A stretch of 64,000 bases of DNA from the IMG/VR virus record IMGVR_UViG_3300025133_000029, positions 62,001 through 126,000 of that record; one strand, given 5' to 3'. A program made the translations under genes and the position numbers. The notes under the pieces are model-generated. The model searched no databases. It had not been told where the DNA came from and saw nothing but the letters and a program-made list of their open reading frames with translations. Below, piece after piece: positions 48,978-57,263 of this stretch (positions are counted from its first letter, which is position 1; each line of letters opens with the position of its first letter). This DNA is from a virus.

Positions 48978-49931
48978 TTATTCGCTCCTTCCATGGATGA
49001 CTGGACCTTTGCCTTGGACCCACAGAAGTAATTCTTCGATGCTATACCAGCCGGATTTTGGTTCATACCCTTTCTCTCTAGCGAACTCTGGTGGTTGATG
49101 ACATCCTGAAACTCGACTTCTTAGGGTGGATGGATTGAGCCAAAAAACAAGCTCTTTCTTCTTGTCGTTTTTAAATCTTCCCGCTAAGGCGTAGTATCGA
49201 AGTCCAGCATCGTCGACTGTTTTGTGTATGCCAGACTCTTCGATTGCATCTTCTAATATTTCTTGCTCCCTTTGTTCTTCTCGAGCTTTTTCCCAATGTT
49301 CTTGGGGGATTCTGTCTGCTATGAATATTCCAAGAGATCCATTTGCAAAAGCAGGCATTGCAGCTTTTAGGATGTAGAAGACTGCATTCCTTGCAAGAAT
49401 CTCTTCGTATAATTTCTTCAGGTAGGGAATATTGTCCTCTCCTACAACAATCTGAGCGGATCGATCATCCCAAGAGCAATGTATTGATGAAGTTACTTCT
49501 TCTGCTCCATTCTTGCTCCATCGAGACCATTTGATTCTATCGAGGTTGTAGTGGTGTAGGTGTCTTTCAAATCTTTTTGTTTCGTCATCTCCATCTTTCT
49601 CAAGATGTTCTCTGATAAATGGATAATTTATGTTGAGGATGGCAAAACTTACTATTATTGGTTCGTTCGATTTGCGAGTTGGTGGTGAGATGGTGTGTAG
49701 ATCTACGTTGTCAAACCTCTCGAAGAAAAGATTATTGGATTGTGTGATTCTTCGAGACTCGAGCGTTTTGTCGGGATCATCTATTCCCAAGGCATAGTTT
49801 AGAGTCTCACATGAAAATTCATGCTCGGCAGTAAAATCCCAACCCAGAGTAATGCCTGTGAAAAGTTTTTCTTCCGGGTATTTATCGTCCTCCAGGAATA
49901 TGAGTTCTCTTTCTCGTTCTCCGTACTTCAT
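48978..49931 (-). CDS. Unknown protein, 317 aa
   Basis: 317 aa, soluble. Acidic N-terminus; middle with helices; a long Glu/Gln helix (HWEKAREEQREQEILEDAIE, about 216-235). No recognised motif. Start after AGGAATTCCT-type spacing at 49931; follows 49941 by 9 nt. Confidence 0.55.
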   Translation of the reverse strand: MKYGERERELIFLEDDKYPEEKLFTGITLGWDFTAEHEFSCETLNYALGIDDPDKTLESRRITQSNNLFFERFDNVDLHTISPPTRKSNEPIIVSFAILNINYPFIREHLEKDGDDETKRFERHLHHYNLDRIKWSRWSKNGAEEVTSSIHCSWDDRSAQIVVGEDNIPYLKKLYEEILARNAVFYILKAAMPAFANGSLGIFIADRIPQEHWEKAREEQREQEILEDAIEESGIHKTVDDAGLRYYALAGRFKNDKKKELVFWLNPSTLRSRVSGCHQPPEFAREKGYEPKSGWYSIEELLLWVQGKGPVIHGRSE

Positions 49932-49940
49932 AGGAATCTC

Positions 49941-50252
49941 CTAAAATAAATCTTCTTCGAGAAATAAAGTTTCTTCGAGTACGTCTTTTTGCCGCAACCG
50001 AACCACCCGCTGCCGAAGGACGGTGAGTAGCTTTTGCCTTTCTTTCTTTTTGTCTTTTCTTTGAAGACCCCTTTTTTCTATTAGTCTTATAAAAATATCG
50101 ACGGTCGCGTTGAGGCTTTCGTGACGAACGCTATCATTTTGATCGGAGAAGGAGATTTCCTCCGGAGAGATGGTTGGACTTAGGAATCCTCCTAACATCT
50201 CTCTTACAATATCTCTCACTTGTTGTTTGCTATCGTTTTCTTTCGATGACAT
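49941..50252 (-). CDS. Small charged helical protein, 103 aa
   Basis: 103 aa, strongly charged, C-terminal half helical and basic then acidic (KGLQRKDKKKERQKLLTVL, EETLFLEEDLF in parts). First gene of the minus-strand series running to 45214; divergent from 50330. Unknown. Confidence 0.5.
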   Translation of the reverse strand: MSSKENDSKQQVRDIVREMLGGFLSPTISPEEISFSDQNDSVRHESLNATVDIFIRLIEKRGLQRKDKKKERQKLLTVLRQRVVRLRQKDVLEETLFLEEDLF

Positions 50253-50329
50253 GATTTCGTCTCTTGTTCTGTTGTAGTGTCTTATAGTCAGGTGCTAAAG
50301 CATTTACCTGTTGGGAGTGATTAAGTTAG

Positions 50330-50773
50330 ATGTATATAGAATACAAATTTCTAAAAATACCTGAAAAATATTTAGATGCAGTAAGTGCGATGATTGCAGA
50401 GTATTTATTTGGTTGGACTGATTTGGAGGAAGTAATTGTTTTTGACGATGAGGTTATCTGGTATGGAGTTGACGTATCAACGGGGCTAAGGTCTCCTGTT
50501 CACAGCTATCATAATGTGACTGATATTCGAGTTTTTATCTTAGAGATGGCTAAGAAGGGATTGGAAGTTGATATAGGATCGTGTTTGTATTTATATCCAG
50601 AGCGATTTAGGTATTTGAGTACGGTGACGAAAATAAGAAAAAAAACAAAAGGTCCTGTAATCTTAGCAGAGCGATATGGGGATGTTTTGACTTTGACACT
50701 ACTAGAAGCTATTTTATGTTCTCTGGGTCACGAAAATGAGTTGGAAACACTGCGGCGAAATTATAACCTTTAG
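50330..50773 (+). CDS. ABA-sandwich-like small phage protein
   Basis: 147 aa. IAEYLFGW near residues 22-29 and a later SYHNVTDIRVFILEMAKKG match the plan of the phage ABA-sandwich family (M/A-x-x-L-x-GW start, then a helix after a His/Asp turn), also seen in the gene at 52663. Function of the family is unknown. The stop codon lies inside palindrome copy 18. Confidence 0.55.
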   Translation: MYIEYKFLKIPEKYLDAVSAMIAEYLFGWTDLEEVIVFDDEVIWYGVDVSTGLRSPVHSYHNVTDIRVFILEMAKKGLEVDIGSCLYLYPERFRYLSTVTKIRKKTKGPVILAERYGDVLTLTLLEAILCSLGHENELETLRRNYNL

Positions 50774-50783
50774 AGTCTAAAGA
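50767..50783. repeat. Palindrome copy 18 (one mismatch) over a stop codon
   Basis: Left half CCTTTAGA (first base changed), centre G, right half perfect. The TAG of the upstream gene is part of the left arm. Confidence 0.8.
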
Positions 50784-50870
50784 TTTACGATAGAGTGATG
50801 GTGTTGAATTACAAGAGTCGAGGTAGACGAGGAACGGTCTTTTAAGTTTTACAATTTAGGAGATTTGTTC

Positions 50871-51098
50871 ATGAAAAAGAAGAACAGAATTAGTTTACGT
50901 AGAGCTTTTGGTGAGGATGAGTATGGCGAGCTAATGCTTCCCAGAAAGATGTCGGGGGTGAGGATTTCTCGACTTTTTTTTGGTGAGTGGATGGGTTGCT
51001 CGTTTTGCTTTCCGCATGGCAGAGATACAATCAATAACAGAAGGAAAAAGCCACTAAGGAGTTGGAAGGGGTACAGGAGAACACAGTGGAAGAGTTAG
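50871..51098 (+). CDS. Small basic protein, 75 aa
   Basis: 75 aa; ATG 8 nt after AGGAG. Basic ends (MKKKNRISLRR; RKKPLRSWKGYRRTQWKS) around CSFCFPHG (C-x2-C plus His), perhaps a small metal-binding or nucleic-acid-binding protein. Unknown. Confidence 0.55.
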   Translation: MKKKNRISLRRAFGEDEYGELMLPRKMSGVRISRLFFGEWMGCSFCFPHGRDTINNRRKKPLRSWKGYRRTQWKS

Positions 51099-51179
51099 TA
51101 TTTCTTTTTCCTGTGTATCTCATATAGGGTGTTTTTTTGGGTTAGATTGTAATAGAAAGACACTTTATGGAGAAAGAGA

Positions 51180-51452
51180 ATGCTTTACAAGGTAAGTGAT
51201 GGTTCGGTGAGTTACCATGTCTTTGCGGCTATGGATGAGATGGTTCTGGGGGTGTTGCAAGAGGGTGCAGATCTATCTGATGAGGAGATGGAGGGGTTCT
51301 CGATTGAACGACACTATCCAAATGATGTTGTCGTTACTGTTTCTTTTGAGGGAGGGGTGTGCGATCCCGTCCATCTGGCTGCCGAGCAATGGGTTGCCTT
51401 ATGGGAGAGCTTCTTGGGGAAAGGTTCTGCTATCTTGTCTTGTTCAGAGTGA
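51180..51452 (+). CDS. Small acidic protein, 90 aa
   Basis: 90 aa; ATG 9 nt after GGAG. Acidic, with an alpha/beta outline (VSYHVFAAMDEMVLGVLQEG). 14 nt before the nucleotidyltransferase gene, so likely same transcript. Unknown. Confidence 0.5.
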   Translation: MLYKVSDGSVSYHVFAAMDEMVLGVLQEGADLSDEEMEGFSIERHYPNDVVVTVSFEGGVCDPVHLAAEQWVALWESFLGKGSAILSCSE

Positions 51453-51466
51453 TAGGGGTTTATAAA

Positions 51467-52687
51467 ATGATAATAGATGAAGTTGTACAGAATTTATGTT
51501 TTTTGACTCTTCATGGTTCAAGAGCTTATGGAACATCTCGTCCTGATTCAGATTGGGATGTTCGTGGAGTCGCCATAAGTTCGATGGATTGGCATCTGGG
51601 TTCAAGGAAATGGGAGCAGACTCAAGAAAATCATCCTCGAGTGAAACATTTATTGGGTGAGAGATTCCCATCTGCTCTCGAACATCCCGATCCTTTGGAT
51701 TGCGAGATAAGGTGTTTGAGAAAATTTGTATCTTTGGCATCGGATTGCAATCCAAACGTTCTGGATGTTCTCTTTGCGGATCCAAAAGATTGGATTTTTG
51801 CAACGCGCCCATGGATAAACCTTTATGAAGAGAGACATCGCTTTCTTTCTCTTAGAGTCCAGCATACTTATACAGGGTATGCCGTATCGCAACTGAAGCG
51901 AATTGTTCGTCATAGGGGGTGGTTACTTAATCCACCGTCTAAAAAACCAACGAGAGAGGGGTTTGGTCTTCCTCCACATAAGAAATTAGTAAACAAGGAA
52001 CTGAGTGATCTTGTGGAGTCTTTGTTATCAAAAAAAATAAATGAGTGGAGACTAGATCAGTGGTTTGAATCGATGCCCGAAGAGGTGAGGGATTCTTTTC
52101 GTGAAGATTTGTCTGCTTATTTTGAGATGGTTCACGGTCGTCATATGGATGGGCATAAAGAGCATGAGCGGTATCAGGCTTCGCAAGCGGTGGGTTTGCC
52201 GGATCATTTATTTGAGGAGATTGAGAGAGAGAGAAGATTCCCCAATGCTATGAAACAATGGAAGCAATATCAAAGTTGGAAAAAAAACAGAAACCCAGAA
52301 AGAGCGAAACTAGAAGAAGAGTTTGGGTATGACTCCAAACACGCGAGTCATTTGGTGCGACTCCTCCTAAGTGCTCAAGAAATATTGAGTACGGGAACAC
52401 TGAGTGTTCGGCATCCCTATGCAGAATTACTGAAAGAAGTACGTTCTGGTGAGTGGGAATATGATCAACTAATTGAGGAGGCAGAGAATCATAAGGAAGC
52501 AATTAAGGAATTGGTAAGAGAAAACCCAAAGAATCTTCCGAAGTCTACGGATAAATATTCTATTGGAATGATCTCAACAGAAATTATATTGGAAGCAAAT
52601 GGATATGTCCCAATGGGAAGTGGATTGGATGAAATTTTCCCTTATCCAAACTTGGCAGGGATCTATCCAAACTTAGGAGGGGATTGA
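51467..52687 (+). CDS. RlaP-like predicted nucleotidyltransferase
   Basis: 406 aa from ATG 51467 (AGGGG upstream); longer frames overlap the preceding gene. HGSRAYGTSRPDSDWD (16-31) is the G-S-x-A-x-G...S-D-x-D core of the polymerase-beta-type nucleotidyltransferase fold, followed by VRGVAIS as in the RlaP/YcgL family. These add nucleotides to RNA ends or other acceptors and often occur with RNA ligases in phages. The rest is helical (YTGYAVSQLKRIVRH, DSKHASHLVRLLLSAQEIL), also typical of the family. The 3' end overlaps the convergent gene at 52663 by 25 nt. Confidence 0.75.
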   Translation: MIIDEVVQNLCFLTLHGSRAYGTSRPDSDWDVRGVAISSMDWHLGSRKWEQTQENHPRVKHLLGERFPSALEHPDPLDCEIRCLRKFVSLASDCNPNVLDVLFADPKDWIFATRPWINLYEERHRFLSLRVQHTYTGYAVSQLKRIVRHRGWLLNPPSKKPTREGFGLPPHKKLVNKELSDLVESLLSKKINEWRLDQWFESMPEEVRDSFREDLSAYFEMVHGRHMDGHKEHERYQASQAVGLPDHLFEEIERERRFPNAMKQWKQYQSWKKNRNPERAKLEEEFGYDSKHASHLVRLLLSAQEILSTGTLSVRHPYAELLKEVRSGEWEYDQLIEEAENHKEAIKELVRENPKNLPKSTDKYSIGMISTEIILEANGYVPMGSGLDEIFPYPNLAGIYPNLGGD

Positions 52688-53175
52688 TTCGAGATCATCA
52701 AGAGTGACGGGGCGGGGAGATGGGGAGAGGGGCTTTCGGAGGGTGTGGGTTCCTGGATGGGGTCATCTATGGCGTTTTGAAAGGCTTTGGCTACGAGAAG
52801 GGGGATGTTGTCGTAGGAGTCGTTATCGGAAGCGGACCATCTTCCAATATCATAACCTTGGGCGGGGTGTTTCTCTACGATAGTCACAGAGCTTAGATCT
52901 GCGTGAACAACATCAATGGAAACTTCAAAGAGTCGCTCTGGGTGTTTCATTATTGTTTTTATTATATGGAGAAGCCAGTATCCGCCCCTGTCTGTATAGG
53001 CAGGGACAACACTGCTTATCATTGTTGGAGAAGATGGCCTTGTACCCGTTGGTATTTCGCCCGACCATCGGATTTGGTTCCATCCAAAAAGATGCTCTGC
53101 CAGGAAGGCGTCGGCCTTTCTCTTTGCCATATATGAACTTCCCACGTTTTTTTCTTTGCGTTTTTCTTCGGGCAT
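52663..53175 (-). CDS. ABA-sandwich-like protein, 170 aa
   Basis: 170 aa. AEHLFGWNQIRW near residues 29-40, GGYWLLHIIKTIMKHPE in the middle and a C-terminal PLLVAKAFQNAI match the phage ABA-sandwich pattern (compare 50330). A Pro/Ser-rich tail. Start after GAGGGAT; MAKRK 15 codons later is an alternative. Unknown function. Confidence 0.55.
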   Translation of the reverse strand: MPEEKRKEKNVGSSYMAKRKADAFLAEHLFGWNQIRWSGEIPTGTRPSSPTMISSVVPAYTDRGGYWLLHIIKTIMKHPERLFEVSIDVVHADLSSVTIVEKHPAQGYDIGRWSASDNDSYDNIPLLVAKAFQNAIDDPIQEPTPSESPSPHLPAPSLLMISNQSPPKFG

Positions 53176-53181
53176 GATGTC

Positions 53182-53811
53182 TTATCCCTCGGAGGGGTTG
53201 GTTGGGATTTGCTCATACTTTCTGTAGTGCTTCAGTCTCTTGAGCTTTATCTTGCTTTTTCTTTTTTTCTCCACACCATCCACAGTGACTTTGCATATAG
53301 CTTCTTCTTCTGGTGTGACCTCTTCGACGATGAGAATGCGTCCTGGACGCCGGGGGTCTTTATCTCTGAATCGGCATCCAACCCATGATTGACTTACTGT
53401 GATGTGTCCCTCTGCTTCACTAGTGTCGGAGTGGGATTGTTGTTTCTCTGTTTCCACATGGGAGCACATTTCTTCTTGTTCGTCTTCGGTTGACTTTGGG
53501 ATGGGTATATTCTGTTCTCTACAGAGATTCAGAATAAGAGAGAGGCGAGCTAATCTTAGAGCGCGATTGAGTCTTTCTCTGGGTATGAGAACTAAATCTT
53601 CCCATCGAATTGGGGCGCTATCCTTGCCTAACCATGCGATGCGATGCGTGTGATCGGTTCTTTTGATAAGTCCTGTTGTATGTGGCTTACTTTTTCTAAA
53701 GACGTGGTCGCCGGGAGAGAATAAGATTTTCCCTCTTGAGGCCAATTTGGATCTCACCTCTTCGGAAAGACCACCTCCATCACGACCCGCAGCCTCAGAT
53801 GCGTTTGACAT
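53182..53811 (-). CDS. Protein with two SH3-like strands, unknown
   Basis: 209 aa. Two segments look like small beta-barrels: FSPGDHVFRKS...HRIAWLGKD (about 31-65) and VGCRFRDKDPRRPGRILIV (about 143-161), the second followed by a basic KRKSKIKLKRLKHYRK stretch. Possibly nucleic-acid binding. Six nucleotides before 53175. Unknown. Confidence 0.5.
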   Translation of the reverse strand: MSNASEAAGRDGGGLSEEVRSKLASRGKILFSPGDHVFRKSKPHTTGLIKRTDHTHRIAWLGKDSAPIRWEDLVLIPRERLNRALRLARLSLILNLCREQNIPIPKSTEDEQEEMCSHVETEKQQSHSDTSEAEGHITVSQSWVGCRFRDKDPRRPGRILIVEEVTPEEEAICKVTVDGVEKKRKSKIKLKRLKHYRKYEQIPTNPSEG

Positions 53812-53845
53812 TTTTTTATCTCCAAAACATTCTACTTGTGTTCTT

Positions 53846-53868
53846 AGATCTTTAGACTCTAAAGATCT
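53846..53868. repeat. Dispersed palindrome copy 19
   Basis: Perfect core 53849-53865 (centre C) extended by AGA/TCT to 23 bp, 35 nt before the start at 53811. Confidence 0.9.
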
Positions 53869-53987
53869 TCTTTTTTTGGTCGAAGAGCTTCAAGAGGTTC
53901 AAGACACATACTGGAAAATAACATTCTTTTTCTTTCTTCGAGTAACTCGATTATTTTCCTCCTTTCTTCTTCTTTTTTAGTAGAAAG

Positions 53988-54737
53988 TTAAATGGGCATA
54001 ATGTGTGTCCACATGCCAATAGGAAGTTTTTCAATGAGCTTATCTGCGGCGGTTGAGGCATCTAAATTTATGGCATTGCCCAGAGGAACGAGTATTTCAA
54101 ATGCGGCGTCTTTCAATTCTTGTGGCAATAAAACCCATTTATTAGAGACTGCTACTTCTTTCAAAAGGTTATAGGCAAGAACAGACATTTCCCCCACAGC
54201 ATCTTGCTGCGCCAGGAGAATGGACCTTCTTATGTTGTCCTTCATTGAGATTGGCGGGGTTGTTGGAGAATCTTTGTCTTCTTCTGGTGTGTGATTGTTT
54301 TTCTTGGGAGCAGGAGTTACTTCTTCATCTGATTCGGTATTAGTTCGAACATCGTCAAGGGCTTCGGAGAGAAACTGCATCTGTTCTCCGAGAAGTTGGA
54401 ATGTTCGAAAAAACTCCCACTGTTCTTTTATATAGTTTCCTGCTTCCATGTATAGACTGGCTACATATTTACGAAGAAGATACATAGCATGGTGGAAACT
54501 TCTTACTTTGATAAGCCAATCTTCTTCGGCTTCTGGAGGAGCAAAAACTCTTTCGATTAAATCTACTTGCCAGTCCGCGTTTTGGAAAAACCTCTTCGTG
54601 GGAAGACCCCAAACACGCTCGTTCACTCTGTGTATGAGTTCGAGATGTTCGATAATAGCATCCGCAACAATCGCGAGATCTTTATCTCTGTCGCGACCGT
54701 CTAGATCTTCTTTAGTTATTCTGGTGAGGTCATTCAT
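53988..54737 (-). CDS. Unknown helical protein, 249 aa
   Basis: 249 aa from ATG 54737, overlapping the upstream gene by 8 nt. Mostly helical (LAIVADAIIEHLELIHRVNE), with an acidic Pro/Thr linker near residue 150 (TPEEDKDSPTTPP). No recognised family. Confidence 0.5.
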   Translation of the reverse strand: MNDLTRITKEDLDGRDRDKDLAIVADAIIEHLELIHRVNERVWGLPTKRFFQNADWQVDLIERVFAPPEAEEDWLIKVRSFHHAMYLLRKYVASLYMEAGNYIKEQWEFFRTFQLLGEQMQFLSEALDDVRTNTESDEEVTPAPKKNNHTPEEDKDSPTTPPISMKDNIRRSILLAQQDAVGEMSVLAYNLLKEVAVSNKWVLLPQELKDAAFEILVPLGNAINLDASTAADKLIEKLPIGMWTHIMPI

Positions 54738-55026
54738 TCTTGTTTTTTTCCTTTTTGCATCTAGCAATGGCTTTTAGGACTTTTGGGGTACATGGAACAT
54801 AAGTGTATCCATGTGGGGGTGAGGAGGAAAAGCAGATGTCTGTTCTTTTGTCTTGCCAGTAGTAGTTATGGCCACAAGCTTTTCTTATGCGATTTTCTTC
54901 TTGTGTTATCCCGGAGAGGCTTGATAAGAGATAAGCAAAAGACACAATAAAAATACAAGCGATAACAACGAAGGCTACTGCTTTTAAAATTGTTTGTGCG
55001 GTCGACATTGTTTTGCTTTCTTGCAT
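54730..55026 (-). CDS. Small membrane protein with extracytoplasmic Cys domain
   Basis: 98 aa. One hydrophobic segment (about 16-36, AVAFVVIACIFIVSFAYLL) then a short domain with three Cys (KACGHNYYW, DICFSSS, VPCTP) that could form disulphides outside the cytoplasm, and a Lys-rich end. MSTAQ six codons in is an alternative start. Coupled to 55031 (4 nt). Confidence 0.5.
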   Translation of the reverse strand: MQESKTMSTAQTILKAVAFVVIACIFIVSFAYLLSSLSGITQEENRIRKACGHNYYWQDKRTDICFSSSPPHGYTYVPCTPKVLKAIARCKKEKNKNE

Positions 55027-55030
55027 ACTT

Positions 55031-55210
55031 TTACCAATCTTCGGGAAAGAAACAGGAGATGAGGAGAAATCCGCAAATAAAGGTCGCGGTATTCCAATTA
55101 TGTTTATAGAACCCTATTGTGAGAGTAAGCCAGAAGAGGGCGGCGATGGCGCGTTGTGAACGATAAGAGAGAAGGGCAGCCGAGAGTCCGATGGCAGCTA
55201 TGGTAAACAT
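55031..55210 (-). CDS. Small two-span membrane protein
   Basis: 59 aa from ATG 55210, chosen for AAGGA 6-7 nt upstream (a start at 55237 is possible). Almost wholly hydrophobic: FTIAAIGLSAALLSY, then IAALFWLTLTIGFYK and TFICGFLLISCFF. First gene behind the TATAAT promoter at 55260. Unknown. Confidence 0.5.
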   Translation of the reverse strand: MFTIAAIGLSAALLSYRSQRAIAALFWLTLTIGFYKHNWNTATFICGFLLISCFFPEDW

Positions 55211-55259
55211 ATACGTTCCTTTTTTGTTAGGGGGCATAAAGGTACCTTACGACATCGAC

Positions 55260-55288
55260 ATTATAGATTAGAGCATTTACGTTCTAAT
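55260..55288 (-). promoter_or_regulatory. Promoter -10 with overlapping inverted repeat
   Basis: On the minus strand TATAAT (plus 55260-55265) faces the gene at 55210. An ATTAGA/TCTAAT inverted repeat (55267-55288, 10-nt spacer) fills the spacer and -35 area, so an operator is plausible. The -35 is poor. Confidence 0.45.
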
Positions 55289-55346
55289 ATTATCAAAAGG
55301 AGAGGGGGGAAAGAGGGAGTGAGGGAGAGAGGTGGGAGGGTAAGTT

Positions 55347-55880
55347 CTATTGCTCGGCCCATTGTTCAATGGGGCCGTATCCGGCGAATTCTTCCTCCTC
55401 GGGTTCCCTCTTTGCTTGGTTTGTGGGGAAATCTTCTTCTGAGCAAACAGTCTCCAAGAGATCTTCGTTTAGAGTTTCCATTGCGAGACCGAGATTTCCA
55501 CCTGGAACCATATAGGTTGCGTAATAGATAACAGGAACTCTGATGCAGTGGTTTGTTTCTTCCAGAACCATTTTCTCTGCAACAGAGGGGTAGTTGTCTT
55601 TGATCTTCTTTTGTAGTTGCTGAGATGGTACTTTTGACCAGAACTCGACAACTTCTTGGAGGGTTGGGTGGCGCATAATGGTATCGGATGAGATAGAGTC
55701 ATTTTTTCCACTACTCAACCAGTGGCCTGTTATGTTTCGACCTCGAGTATTGGGTGATGCTCCAAACCCGCCAGTAACAAACATAGCGCAGTGAAAGATG
55801 CTACGGGGTAGCGTTTTAAATGATTCGGGTCCGATGATAACAATCTGATTGGTGATATCACAACGAAGGGGGTTGCTCAT
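55347..55880 (-). CDS. Unknown protein, 177 aa
   Basis: 177 aa; mixed alpha/beta with IVIIGPESFKTLPRS at the start, GGFGASPNTRG in the middle and an acidic tail (EPEEEEFAGYG). Ten nucleotides after 55891. Unknown. Confidence 0.5.
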   Translation of the reverse strand: MSNPLRCDITNQIVIIGPESFKTLPRSIFHCAMFVTGGFGASPNTRGRNITGHWLSSGKNDSISSDTIMRHPTLQEVVEFWSKVPSQQLQKKIKDNYPSVAEKMVLEETNHCIRVPVIYYATYMVPGGNLGLAMETLNEDLLETVCSEEDFPTNQAKREPEEEEFAGYGPIEQWAEQ

Positions 55881-55890
55881 GCTTGTTCTC

Positions 55891-56796
55891 CTAAACAGGT
55901 TCTTCGAAGATTGTGTCTTCTAGTTTATCCCTCCATGAGGCGAGATTGTTTTCTAATAACTTTTCTCGAAGATATAGGGAGCTAAGAAGTGATTTGCGGT
56001 GATTCAAAAGTATTTCAAGTTTTTGCTTAAAAACTTTTTCGATCTTCTGTATTACTTCAAGGCGATATTTGTGAATCATGCATCCTATAATAGTTCCAGA
56101 AGTTCTTGTATCGAAAAATACCAAGTCGGACCAGCGAGACCGTGCGATATTTCCAAGGGCAATTGTTTTTACGGAAGCGTAAGCTTCTATAAGGAATCCT
56201 AGAAAGACCTCTCTTGTTGTTCCTGCTCTTCTGAGATTCTCTATATCCCATGCAGCTTGTGTTTGTGTAATGTTTGTATATGGAAGAACTAAACTAACAA
56301 TAAGACGAACGAACAGATGTATGGTTAGGCAATATGCGTTTCTAATAGTGCGGTCTTGTGAACGAAGGTCTTCGGGGGACTGAAGGAACACTTCTGGGTT
56401 TTGGCGTTCCATGAGACAAATAAGACCATTAGATGCAGTATTTCGGATGAGGTGCTCGTTGTATCGAAGATACCCTAGTATGCCTATTTCACCGTAAGGA
56501 TATAGTGTTTCTTCCAGAAGGCTTCTGCCTGCGGTGAGCGTCTTAGATAGGTTTGAATAGAAACTACGGTTCATGTTGAATTCATGAACAAGGTCTCTGC
56601 CGATTTTCTCTGCCATGTCGAATAAGAATCCGAGGAATACTTTTCTGGTCACAGTCTGATGACAGAGTTTACTGACGAGATCTTCTCGGCGATTCTGTAA
56701 TTCGGTAAAGAGTTCTGTTTGGATTTCCAGGAGTCCATTCGAAGAATGTATACCTCGCGCTGTTAGGGTTTGAGCAAACTTTACATATTCTTGCAT
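55891..56796 (-). CDS. Helical protein with internal repeat, 301 aa
   Basis: 301 aa, almost all helical. A repeated stretch, TVTRKVFLGFLFDMA and GTTREVFLGFLIEAY (about residues 48 and 192), shows the protein is an internal duplication of ~145 residues. Arg/Leu-rich coiled C-terminus. No family recognised. Confidence 0.5.
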   Translation of the reverse strand: MQEYVKFAQTLTARGIHSSNGLLEIQTELFTELQNRREDLVSKLCHQTVTRKVFLGFLFDMAEKIGRDLVHEFNMNRSFYSNLSKTLTAGRSLLEETLYPYGEIGILGYLRYNEHLIRNTASNGLICLMERQNPEVFLQSPEDLRSQDRTIRNAYCLTIHLFVRLIVSLVLPYTNITQTQAAWDIENLRRAGTTREVFLGFLIEAYASVKTIALGNIARSRWSDLVFFDTRTSGTIIGCMIHKYRLEVIQKIEKVFKQKLEILLNHRKSLLSSLYLREKLLENNLASWRDKLEDTIFEEPV

Positions 56797-56824
56797 CGTG
56801 ATTTTCTTTTTTTACAGGGGAGGG

Positions 56825-57019
56825 TTATTTGCCAACCTGGGTTATAATTGCTCTCTTGGCATCCCATTTGTGTGTAAAGTATCGGGAGTAGAGTACAAAG
56901 TAGTCAACCGGGCATCGTGGGTCTGACACCCATTCGCGAATGGTTTTGGTTTCCCCCCATGCGGTGATAGTGAGTGTGTTTCTTTTGGATGGAGTAGTGA
57001 TTGCTTCCTCGGCGCTCAT
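56825..57019 (-). CDS. Phage HTH-repeat protein, possibly 5'-incomplete
   Basis: 64 aa from ATG 57019. ITAWGETKTIREWVSDPRC...WDAKRAIIT matches the small phage HTH unit (W-G-x-x-K-x-x-x-E-W...R-C...W-x-x-x-x-A-x-x-T) also found twice in the gene at 57264. The first residues, SAEEAITTPS, are the end of another such unit, and the frame continues upstream with SITGLTILRRIQKG, the matching middle of that unit, but without ATG, GTG or TTG. So the true start is either non-AUG, produced by frameshift from the gene at 57055, or the 5' end has been lost. Confidence 0.5.
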   Translation of the reverse strand: MSAEEAITTPSKRNTLTITAWGETKTIREWVSDPRCPVDYFVLYSRYFTHKWDAKRAIITQVGK

Positions 57020-57054
57020 TCCTTTTTGTATGCGTCGGAGGATCGTAAGTCCTG

Positions 57055-57234
57055 TTATTGAGCAGTGTCGAGTTCTATGCCCGTAAGGTTTGCAATCCTT
57101 ACATCGTGTCCAGCCTGCTCTAGAGCATATGCTATCGCGAAAGCGGATTCAGGATCTGCGAGAGCCATTTTTACATCAAATGGATCGAACTCGGGGTCTG
57201 GCTTGAAAAGGATTTGGAGCAGAGATTTCGACAT
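57055..57234 (-). CDS. Small protein, 59 aa
   Basis: 59 aa, beginning MSKSLLQILF; good SD (AAGGAAGATAGAAA before ATG). Ends in an alpha/beta-like segment (FAIAYALEQAGHDVRIANL). Its last ~30 codons overlap, in another frame, the upstream extension of the HTH gene at 56825. Unknown. Confidence 0.55.
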   Translation of the reverse strand: MSKSLLQILFKPDPEFDPFDVKMALADPESAFAIAYALEQAGHDVRIANLTGIELDTAQ

Positions 57235-57263
57235 TTTTCTATCTTCCTTTGTGATGGATCGAT

